Shown: positions 17,043 to 24,775 of the stretch, in pieces
Numbering within the stretch: position 1 is the first letter of the stretch
Layout: every line of letters begins with the position of its first letter
Assembly: GCA_040389065.1 (NCBI GenBank)
Contig: JAZKAR010000014.1
Location: forward strand, 1 to 64,000
DNA: 64,000 nt
Source: JAZKAR01 sp040389065
Lineage (GTDB): Bacteria; Pseudomonadota; Gammaproteobacteria; Burkholderiales; Casimicrobiaceae
Direction of reading: 5' to 3'
The notes under the pieces: generated by a model
Seen by the model: the letters and a program-made list of their open reading frames with translations, nothing else
The model's database searches: none
What the model was told of the DNA's origin: nothing
Translations under genes and position numbers: made by a program

Positions 17043-18023
17043 ATGAAAATTATTCATAAAAATAGCGATCTTGTTGAAATTGACGAAAGTCGAGTTTTGA
17101 CCGAGGAAAAATTCTATCAGCTGGCTGATGTTCCTCCTGAAATGGAATGGTTCGCCAATTTAGAAAGCCCTCAAACTCGACGTGCCTACAAAAATGATAT
17201 TTCTGAATTTATGCAATTTACGGGGATCAAAAGACCGGAAGAATTTAGAGTCGTTACACGTGCGCATGTTTTAGCCTGGCGTTCCATTCTCGAAGAACGT
17301 TTACTGGCAGGAAGTTCCATTCGCAGAAAAATGGCTGCTTTATCTTCATTGTTTGAATACTTATGTGAAAAAAACGCTGTCAGTTTTAATCCTGTTAAAG
17401 GCGCTAAACGACCAAAAGTTGAAACCAATGAAGGCAAAACACCGGCCATGAGTGATCAGCAAGCACGTGCTCTACTTGATGCTCCCGACCCAGAGACTCT
17501 TCAGGGAAAAAGAGATCGAGCCATGCTGTCTACGTTTTTATTTCATGGACTTAGACGTGATGAGCTTTGTAAATTAAAAGTTGATGATATTCATTTAAGG
17601 CGAGGTGTACCTTATTTAAGAGTGCATGGCAAAGGTAGTAAAATACGCTATGTACCTCTACATCCTGCTACCAATGGGCTTTTAGTCGATTATCTTGAAG
17701 CAGCTGGTCATGAAAATCAGTTTGATTCGCCTTTATTTTTACCTATTAAAGATAATATTCGTGATAAAGATAAGATACATGGCATTACAGCGGATGGTGT
17801 GTATTGGTTATTAAAATATTATGCAAAGAAAGCAAATATCAATATTAGAGGTATTTGTCCTCATAGTCTAAGAGCAACGTCAGCTACGAATGCTCTGGAT
17901 AATAATGCTGATATTGCTAAGGTTCAGGAATGGTTAGGGCATGCTAATATTTCAACCACTCGTATTTATGATCATCGTAAAACTAGACCAGAAGATAGCC
18001 CGACCTTTAAAGTGCATTATTAA
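17043..18023 (+). CDS. Tyrosine recombinase/integrase (XerC/D-like)
   Basis: 326 residues. The N-terminal SAM-like DNA-binding domain (about 35-125) contains LESPQTRRAYKNDISEF. The catalytic domain has FHGLRRDEL (Arg about 170), a lysine-bearing beta-hairpin VHGKGSKIRYVPL, CPHSLRATSATN (HxxR) and WLGHANISTTRIYDHR, with the nucleophilic tyrosine near 309. ATG 17043 is chosen because AAAAGG at 17031-17036 is correctly spaced from it, whereas ATG 17037 touches the ribosome site. The enzyme cuts and joins DNA through a phosphotyrosine link. Its likely target is the adjacent palindrome or an att site not visible here. Confidence 0.85.
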   Translation: MKIIHKNSDLVEIDESRVLTEEKFYQLADVPPEMEWFANLESPQTRRAYKNDISEFMQFTGIKRPEEFRVVTRAHVLAWRSILEERLLAGSSIRRKMAALSSLFEYLCEKNAVSFNPVKGAKRPKVETNEGKTPAMSDQQARALLDAPDPETLQGKRDRAMLSTFLFHGLRRDELCKLKVDDIHLRRGVPYLRVHGKGSKIRYVPLHPATNGLLVDYLEAAGHENQFDSPLFLPIKDNIRDKDKIHGITADGVYWLLKYYAKKANINIRGICPHSLRATSATNALDNNADIAKVQEWLGHANISTTRIYDHRKTRPEDSPTFKVHY

Positions 18024-18070
18024 TATTAGATAATTTAATATTTCTTAAAAAAATAAGTATTTCTATATTA

Positions 18071-18911
18071 GGGCATGTCCTCATTTTACGATTTGAATTT
18101 TAATAGAAATATGAGAACCTATTTGCGGCAGTGAATAGGAGATGTAGATGACAAGGCGAGTACTGAATGATGAGATGTGGGTGCAACTTCAGGAGATATT
18201 AAAATCAAAAGGTTGTCACAGCTGGGAAAACGACAGAGAGATTATGGAAGCTATTTTGTGGAAGCTTCGTACAGGAGCACCTTGGCGTGATATTCCTGAA
18301 GAATTCTGCCCTTGGCAAACAGCCTACAACCGTTTTAATCGTTGGTCAAAAAAAGGATGTTGGCAGAATTTTTTTTTGAGCTACGAGGCGAAACTGATAC
18401 GGAATGGGTATTCGCAGACGGAAGCTATGTACGCGCTCATCAACATGCAAGTGGAGCTAGGCGTGGCGAAGAACGAGCAATTGGAAAGTCTTGCGGTGGA
18501 GCTACCACAAAGATTCACATGGTCGCCGACGCGTATGGACATCCGTATGATTTTGAAATCACTGGGGGTGAAGTTCACGATGCAAAAGCCGCCCAAACTA
18601 TTATTAACAAAATAGATAAGGCTGACCATTTTATTGCAGATAAAGGATATGACTCGCAAGAAATACGGGATGTTCTGAAGCGAATGAATATTAATTCAGT
18701 AATTCCACGTAAGTCCAATAGCCAAAAGTCCAACGCGGAATTTGATTTGTATTTATATAAGCTTCGTCATTTAGTAGAAAATCTTTTTGCAAGGTTGAAG
18801 CATTTTAGAGCGATTGCTACACGATTTGAAAAATTAGCACGCAACTTCAGGTCTATGCTTTACTTGGCTTGCATTTTAATTTGCATCAAGTAGTAAAATG
18901 AGGACACGCCC
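18071..18911 (+). mobile_element. IS5-family (IS427-like) insertion sequence
   Basis: Terminal inverted repeats GGGCATGTCCTCATTTTAC (18071-18089) and the reverse complement of GGGCGTGTCCTCATTTTAC (18893-18911) differ at one base. TA flanks both ends and may be a 2-bp target duplication. The element is 841 bp and carries one transposase split over two frames. Confidence 0.85.
18148..18893 (+). CDS. IS5-family transposase, two overlapping frames
   Basis: The first frame (18148-18615) begins MTRRVLNDEMWVQLQEILKS and carries the N-terminal DUF4096-type domain through RTGAPWRDIPEEFCPWQTAY. The second frame (18342-18893) carries the DDE catalytic part: ADGSYVRAHQHASGA, then FIADKGYDSQEIRDVL, then RHLVENLFARLKHFRAIAT. 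The switch lies at the run of nine T near 18370, the usual slippery site for frameshifted IS427-group transposases. The enzyme is therefore probably functional through a programmed frameshift. Confidence 0.85.
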
Positions 18912-18945
18912 TAATATCAAAAAATACTTATCATCAAGTCCAAAA

Positions 18946-19314
18946 TTATCCACCAAAACCAATATCGCTTACTACTTCGTTACCACTTGCACATTGGCCT
19001 GATCCATAAACATAGATTGGAAGTCCTTGCGCATAAGCCATCATAAGCATACTTGCTTGTTTAGATTCAGATTGGCGATCACCTGTGACTTTAACCATCC
19101 ACCACAACCCCGAAGTGGCGCAAGCCGGTAATGCCCCTCTAGTGCCATTATTTTCTAGCATAAAATACATAACGCCGTCAGCAGTCTGATTAGGATAAGT
19201 TTGATACCCTCTGAGAATAGTAATTCTAGCTGCGTATTGATTAGAGGCAAAAGCTGAGGTTATGCCATTTGCTAGCAAAGTAGCTAAAAAAAATGACTGT
19301 AATAATTTTTTCAT
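18946..19314 (-). CDS. Small exported protein, family B (copy 2)
   Basis: 122 residues with a signal peptide (MKKLLQSFFLATLLANGITS, cut after AFA). The mature part starts QYAARIT and holds two cysteines (LPACATSG and GSGQCASG). The repeated family pattern is K.A..L.MA...G.PI.V.G...C. Related genes lie at 20086, 28260, 39199 and 40596 and as a fragment at 41906. It follows the family A gene at 19322 with 7 bp between them, so the pair is co-transcribed. Function unknown; secretion is predicted and the cysteines probably form a disulfide. Confidence 0.7.
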   Translation of the reverse strand: MKKLLQSFFLATLLANGITSAFASNQYAARITILRGYQTYPNQTADGVMYFMLENNGTRGALPACATSGLWWMVKVTGDRQSESKQASMLMMAYAQGLPIYVYGSGQCASGNEVVSDIGFGG

Positions 19315-19321
19315 GATTTTT

Positions 19322-19609
19322 TCACTCAGCTATTGGGCGATAAATACATTTTAATTTATGCACTTGCTTAGAAATTTTCTCTTTTATTTCTAAGGCTTTT
19401 GCATCCATAGGCTGCAAACCTTCAAGTTTTTTTTCGTAATCGCGTATTTTTGCTAATACGTCAGTATTGTGCGCTGGATCACAGTAGTTTTCCATATTTG
19501 GATTTTTACTTTCAGGAACAGTAGTATTTACAGTTGTTTGGGCTAATATATTCATCGAACATAGTAGAAAATTAATACCGAAAAAAAATACAAATTTATA
19601 ATTCTTCAT
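19322..19609 (-). CDS. Small exported protein, family A (copy 2)
   Basis: 95 residues with a signal peptide ending SMNILAQ. The mature part shows the family A pattern: NPNMENYCDP, a helical middle with YEKKL, and a C-terminus HKLKCIYRPI. The two conserved cysteines and intervening helices suggest a disulfide-closed helical hairpin. Copies occur at 19746, 27953, 38881 and 41007, each close to a family B gene. It is first of the A-B pair 19609-18946. Confidence 0.7.
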   Translation of the reverse strand: MKNYKFVFFFGINFLLCSMNILAQTTVNTTVPESKNPNMENYCDPAHNTDVLAKIRDYEKKLEGLQPMDAKALEIKEKISKQVHKLKCIYRPIAE

Positions 19610-19745
19610 TTAATACTTCTTATATAAAATGACTACTAAACTATTATTCAGATTGATTAATTTTGCAACCCGATGATTATATTTTTTCTTTTAGCATTAT
19701 CAGGATAATATAATCTTTACAATAATACTGCTGTTCAATCAAGTT

Positions 19746-20051
19746 TTATTTATTAATAATCCGATAAGTACATTTGAGTTTTTTAGATGACTCATTTAGA
19801 TTATTCATTAATGTACTTCTTTGTTTATCAAAAGGCTTAATCTCCATTTCGTTTGGATTTTTTGCATCTATTTTATTCAGCTGATCAGTATAAGTTTTCA
19901 TTTCTGAGATGGTATTTAAATTTGTAGTAGGTTCACAGTAACGCTCGATTTTCGGTGATTCTGATCCTGAAAGCGGTGGTTTAGAATCAGCAAGAGAAAA
20001 ATTTGTGATTATTAATAAATATAAACGTAATATGCATGAAATATATTTCAT
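19746..20051 (-). CDS. Small exported protein, family A (copy 1)
   Basis: 101 residues, with a signal peptide to about residue 22 (ITNFSLADS). The family A marks are present (KIERYCEP, then SSKKLKCTYR), but this copy is diverged and has an insertion in the helical middle. It follows the family B gene at 20086 by 34 bp. Copy order here is B-A-A-B, unlike the A-B order elsewhere, which suggests a local duplication. Confidence 0.65.
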   Translation of the reverse strand: MKYISCILRLYLLIITNFSLADSKPPLSGSESPKIERYCEPTTNLNTISEMKTYTDQLNKIDAKNPNEMEIKPFDKQRSTLMNNLNESSKKLKCTYRIINK

Positions 20052-20085
20052 AGTAATTTATCCAATTATGCTTAAGATATGCTTT

Positions 20086-20451
20086 TTAGCATGGGAGTGA
20101 TCCTACACAAACATAATTAGCATCATAGGAATTAGGATAAGTTGTGCAATTAGCTGAGTAGTTAACAGTCATTGGTGTACCGCTTGCATGAGCAGCCATT
20201 ACTGTAGCGATTAATGTTTTAAAATTTTTACTTGTAGAATTAATTGCAAAACGAGCTGTAGTATTGCAACCTGTAGATGTAGATGTATTTACTTGAAAAA
20301 AGAAAGTTTCATTAGCGACGTATGCAGGATCAGCATAAGAAAGGTAACCTGTTGAAATACCTGCTAAGGAGGCAGAGTTTGCAAATTCTGTGAATCCTAG
20401 AAATATAGTTGTAAAAAAAATTTTAAATGTTCTTGAGCGTAATCGATGCAT
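20086..20451 (-). CDS. Small exported protein, family B (copy 1)
   Basis: 121 residues. A signal peptide is visible (FKIFFTTIFLGFTEFANSA). The mature part is divergent but keeps the family B layout: a first Cys (STGCNTTARF), a helix AT.MAAHASGTPM and then NYSANC. Two extra cysteines lie at the C-terminus (YVCVGSLPC). It lies downstream of the Rhs immunity gene on the same strand, about 165 bp away. Confidence 0.6.
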   Translation of the reverse strand: MHRLRSRTFKIFFTTIFLGFTEFANSASLAGISTGYLSYADPAYVANETFFFQVNTSTSTGCNTTARFAINSTSKNFKTLIATVMAAHASGTPMTVNYSANCTTYPNSYDANYVCVGSLPC

Positions 20452-20617
20452 TATTTCTCCATATTTCCATTAGACATATATCGATTGAAACTTCTATATG
20501 TCAGCATAAAATAATTATCTACTTTTAATATTATTACTATGATTTTTTCAATTTCTTCACTAAATACAGTGAGACTATTACTCATATAACTTCACGCCTC
20601 CCTCCGACTTATAAACC

Positions 20618-21052
20618 TCACAAAATACAGTTATTAAATGCTTCTATTAAAGCAGCTCCAAGCTTTTCTGCTGTAGGTTTACAACTAATAGATTTTTCAG
20701 GTAGAGGAGTGCCGCCTTGATTAGCATAATTAGCACAAGGTTCCAATGTTATTAGATCATCCTTCCACGTTAAACCAACTGCTTTAGCACCTTTTGAAAA
20801 AGTAGACCAAGATTTAACCCCAGCTGCCTCTAACATAGGCTTTTGAATAGCTTGTAATTCGGTGTGTTTCGGATGTGGAATATCCTCACTAGAACTATTA
20901 AGAGCTTTAAGAACTTTGATACCTAAATCATTTATTTCTGTTTGTTCTATCGTAAATACAGGACCGTAAGCAATCCATACGCCTGCTGTTGTCTTAGCAA
21001 AAGCTTGGATTAGTATTTTTCCTTTTCTTGAGTATGCGGATGCCGTTTTCAA
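20618..21052 (-). CDS. Putative immunity protein for the Rhs C-terminal toxin
   Basis: 144 residues, cytoplasmic. Segments such as GVWIAYGPVF, PHPKHTELQ and AAGVKSWSTFSKGAKAVGLT resemble a CdiI-type contact-dependent-inhibition immunity family. It starts at TTG 21052, four bases after the Rhs stop, with GGGAG correctly spaced before it. An overlapping ATG at 21059 is out of frame. This position, directly after the toxin tip, is where cognate immunity genes lie. It is predicted to bind and block the toxin domain. Confidence 0.7.
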   Translation of the reverse strand: MKTASAYSRKGKILIQAFAKTTAGVWIAYGPVFTIEQTEINDLGIKVLKALNSSSEDIPHPKHTELQAIQKPMLEAAGVKSWSTFSKGAKAVGLTWKDDLITLEPCANYANQGGTPLPEKSISCKPTAEKLGAALIEAFNNCIL

Positions 21053-21055
21053 TTT

Positions 21056-24000
21056 TCATCTCCCAGGGTAAACAATTACGTTAACTTGTACGCCTTTTGA
21101 ATTACCATACTGAATAGCTTTGTTGATAAGTTGTTGTTGGATTGCAGTACCGGTATTCGGGATCGCTAAATCCAAACCTCTAGCAGTAATTTGACTAGCA
21201 TCAATACGAACCCCAGCCCAACCTGCTGCCGTTGTGCCATTGTAGTTAGCAATTTTATCAATATATCCTGTTAAAGTACGATTCAATTTAGAAGCATTTT
21301 GGTAAGAACTTGCCCCAAGATCTATACTCTTAATACTTGTCGCTGTTCCATCTATAAATCTATCGATTGTAGGAAAATTGCTTGGTAAGTTTTGGCCTAA
21401 TGCTTTCTCAATCACCTGTCCACGAGGACCAGCGCCGAGCGACCATACACTTACACCTTCTTCAGCTAATGTTTCTAATTTTGCAACATTCTCAATAGCT
21501 TTCTCGGTTTTAAACAAAGAAAAAAATCCAATACCTGCTACTTTAGCAACCCCTACCTCCGCCATCAAAGGGCCTTCAATTTGATGCCAAATATCATCTT
21601 TAAATACTCTCCATGCATTATTAAAAAAGGTAGGAGAATTATTAATATTCTGAAATGAACTCATCGTACGTGGAGAGTCATATCCTGCTGTCAAATCCAA
21701 TCCAGGTGTAGTTGCAAAACTATAATTTGAAGCTGAGCCTATCCCCGTATCAATAAAACTAAATGAATTTGTAGAAGAAATGTTGTTGTAACTACCCAAT
21801 GTATTTAGTGAATTCTGCCAATTTTCAGAGGCTATATTCCAACTAGTAACACCTGTATTACTCAAACTACTGCTCAGATCATCTTCACCAGCATAACCAC
21901 TGGGATCCGTCATATTCAGAGGATTATTCCATACGTAGCTATATGGGTTATAGCTTTGTAAATTTTCAGGTGACTGAATCATTGGATCAGCACTTAAAAA
22001 CCGCCCCAAGGCTGGATCATAAATGCGTCCATTCATATTAATCAATGCGATTTCATCAATATGCTCATGTTCAGTATAACCACGATTAGTAGTCAATGGC
22101 TGTAATGTACCATTGACATCTGTTAATCCATTGCTATTACGACGCTTGCCAAATGGCTCATACGCTAGACGCTCTACAATACTACCAGCAGCACTAGTAA
22201 TAGTAGAATTTGAACCTTGGTGATCTTGATGCCAATACTGCGTGAATGTATTAGCAGAGTTTGTACACAATGTACTTGTATAGGTTGCAGCATTACACTG
22301 AATGACTCCAACAGTTATTCCTCCTGCATTAATGTAATGATTACGTTTAGTACCAGCAACACCATTTTCTTCATCGTAAGCTAGCCCAGCACCTGCGGCA
22401 TGGTTTAGATAGATAACAGTACGTTGCACATTGCCGTTAATTGAGTATATTTCACGAGTGCGTTCATGATCGCCATCATATAAATAATCTAGCGTCTTAC
22501 CATTTTCACTGATGTTGCTAACTTTATCAAAGCTAGTCCATGTAACGTTTCGACCTGCTCCAGTAACCATATTGCCATCAGCATCATAGGTGTAAACAGG
22601 AACCAAATCATTGTTCACATAACCACTTACACTGGCTACAGCATGAGGCCTGAGACTGCCCGATCCACTGGTATTATAATTATAGGTATTTTGGATGGAG
22701 TTTTCTGTACGCGTGAGCATATTTCCAATAGCATCATAAGACCAAGCAAGTACTTGGGCATTAGCTGTACCGCTGACTGTACGGCTTTCATTGGTTAGGC
22801 GATTGATGGAGTCATAAGTATAAATGGACGTTATATTATTAATCCCATCTATACGATTGCTAAGTCGCCCCACATTATCATAACCCTGTGATAGATTTTG
22901 TATTGAATTATTATTATTTACACCTGCCTGAATAGTATTAAGACGCCCGGTATTCGCGTAATAACCTTTTTTAGTAACGATGCCATTGCCATAGGTATAT
23001 TGCGTTAAATGACCTAAAGCATCCATGCTATTAGCAGTCCATAAAGCACTGCTATTGCGGCTATCAATTACTTGTTTCAAATACCCTAATGCGGTATACG
23101 AATTATTAATCACTAATCCAGTAGGATACGTATGGCTGGCTATACGACCATTCAAATCATAACTAATCGAAGAGGAGTAAGTTGTTCCAATCGTAGTTCC
23201 AGTCGCATTAAGCCGTCCTAAGCTATCGTAATAGAGTTTACGGCTAAAACCATTCCCTGCTGTTGCCTGACATAATTTACCTATGCCTTTATTGCAAGCA
23301 CCTCCGCCAGAATACGTATCATAAAACCAATTGCTATTAAGGGTAGGTTCACTTCGACTGGTCATGCGTCCAACTTTGTCGTATACAAAAGTGGTAGGCT
23401 GACTGCTGCCATATTTTGGGCTTATTTGTCTAACAATTTGATTTAATGCATCATAACTATAGTTCCATACGCCCATATCGGGGTCATATAAATCAGTTTT
23501 ACGACCACGGAGATCATACTTTAAAGAGATGATATTGCCCTTGGCATCTACAGATTGAACCATATTACCGTTGGGGTCATACGTATAACTTAGAAGACCG
23601 TTATTCGCATCTTTAATACTGGATACTTGACCAACAACATTTTTTACTATTGTGGTTTTGCCTCTTGGGTCGGTTACTTCAGTAGTTAAGCCGCTATAAT
23701 CGTTTGTTGTAAGCGTAGTTGTGCCAGTACCTGTGTCGTTAGGTTCGCGCTTGCTAGTAAGACGATCAAGCTGGTCATAGTAATATTCTGTCCAGTAAAC
23801 ATTCTGACCTGCGTAGTAAGGAAGGCTTTTGGCGCTTACCAGGTCGCGAAGAAAAGTATATTTGGTATCTTGATAAATAAGCGTAGAGCTACCACTGCCA
23901 TCAAATCCTTGTGTTTCAGTACGAATTTCACGATTCATCTTGTCATAATAAATGCGTGTATAAGGGCCATTAGCCATTCCCATTGTTTTAGCCGTTAGAT

Positions 24001-24712
24001 CAATAGGAGCTGCTACAGGAATAGTGGTGATAGCATAAGCCCCAGTGACGCCATCGATTGTGGGGCAACTTAAGCTTCCTCCATTGGTTCCAACACAATA
24101 ATCATATACCCATCGTGTTCCATTACCATCAGAGCGCTTTTCGAGAAACTTACGGCCTAAATTGTCATACGCCCAGCCTGTCTGTAAACCGTTTGCATCT
24201 GTTTGGCTAAGCGTGTTTCCAAAACCACTTTCATAGCTGGCAGTTGTAGTCGCCGTTAAGATTGTGCCAGATGTGTTTTGGCTTAGATCAACGGTGCTTG
24301 AGCTAACAAAGCGTTTGTCTGTGGTGAATGCATTTACATTTTTATGAGGTGTAAAAACTGCTAGCCCTGTAGGAGCAGGTGCTTCAGTTACTGCTCCACT
24401 AACACTACCTGCAGTACCATTACAATTTCTAGTAATTGTTGTTTGACGATGGCCATATGCATCAAGGGTATAAGCCGTTACTAAGCATAAATTAGAATCA
24501 GCAGGTTCAATAATTTCTTTTTGAAGTAAACCGCTTGCGGCATCATAATCATACGCTATGGTAGTCGTCAGCGTACTAGCAGCTGCAGAGAATGTAGTTA
24601 TAGATAGGCATCCTGAGATTGCCAAAAAAATATGTGTTAGCTTTGGAGTACGGCAATTATTCATACTATTTCTAGTATGCCCTAGCTTATGCCGCTTATT
24701 GTTATTAACCAT
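21056..24712 (-). CDS. Rhs-repeat protein with C-terminal CdiA-like toxin
   Basis: 1218 residues. A signal peptide-like segment follows a long basic start (LTHIFLAISGCLSITTFSAA). Some 20 YD/RHS repeats follow (YDANGNM and YDSLGRL types). The Rhs core near 900-960 includes RIYDPALGRFLSADP and NPYSYVWNNPLNMTDPSGY. The last 130 residues, after a variable linker, carry GAGPRGQVIEKALGQNL, FPTIDRFIDG and TSIKSIDLGASSYQ, resembling nuclease-like CdiA/Rhs toxin tips. GGAGAG supports ATG 24712. Upstream and co-directional is the SpvB-like gene; together they look like a TcB-type toxin shell split in two. The tip's activity is inferred. Confidence 0.85.
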   Translation of the reverse strand: MVNNNKRHKLGHTRNSMNNCRTPKLTHIFLAISGCLSITTFSAAASTLTTTIAYDYDAASGLLQKEIIEPADSNLCLVTAYTLDAYGHRQTTITRNCNGTAGSVSGAVTEAPAPTGLAVFTPHKNVNAFTTDKRFVSSSTVDLSQNTSGTILTATTTASYESGFGNTLSQTDANGLQTGWAYDNLGRKFLEKRSDGNGTRWVYDYCVGTNGGSLSCPTIDGVTGAYAITTIPVAAPIDLTAKTMGMANGPYTRIYYDKMNREIRTETQGFDGSGSSTLIYQDTKYTFLRDLVSAKSLPYYAGQNVYWTEYYYDQLDRLTSKREPNDTGTGTTTLTTNDYSGLTTEVTDPRGKTTIVKNVVGQVSSIKDANNGLLSYTYDPNGNMVQSVDAKGNIISLKYDLRGRKTDLYDPDMGVWNYSYDALNQIVRQISPKYGSSQPTTFVYDKVGRMTSRSEPTLNSNWFYDTYSGGGACNKGIGKLCQATAGNGFSRKLYYDSLGRLNATGTTIGTTYSSSISYDLNGRIASHTYPTGLVINNSYTALGYLKQVIDSRNSSALWTANSMDALGHLTQYTYGNGIVTKKGYYANTGRLNTIQAGVNNNNSIQNLSQGYDNVGRLSNRIDGINNITSIYTYDSINRLTNESRTVSGTANAQVLAWSYDAIGNMLTRTENSIQNTYNYNTSGSGSLRPHAVASVSGYVNNDLVPVYTYDADGNMVTGAGRNVTWTSFDKVSNISENGKTLDYLYDGDHERTREIYSINGNVQRTVIYLNHAAGAGLAYDEENGVAGTKRNHYINAGGITVGVIQCNAATYTSTLCTNSANTFTQYWHQDHQGSNSTITSAAGSIVERLAYEPFGKRRNSNGLTDVNGTLQPLTTNRGYTEHEHIDEIALINMNGRIYDPALGRFLSADPMIQSPENLQSYNPYSYVWNNPLNMTDPSGYAGEDDLSSSLSNTGVTSWNIASENWQNSLNTLGSYNNISSTNSFSFIDTGIGSASNYSFATTPGLDLTAGYDSPRTMSSFQNINNSPTFFNNAWRVFKDDIWHQIEGPLMAEVGVAKVAGIGFFSLFKTEKAIENVAKLETLAEEGVSVWSLGAGPRGQVIEKALGQNLPSNFPTIDRFIDGTATSIKSIDLGASSYQNASKLNRTLTGYIDKIANYNGTTAAGWAGVRIDASQITARGLDLAIPNTGTAIQQQLINKAIQYGNSKGVQVNVIVYPGR

Positions 24713-24775
24713 TTGCTTTACTCTCCAACGAATATATTGTTATGGCATTAATTTTTTGATAAATACTGGACATAT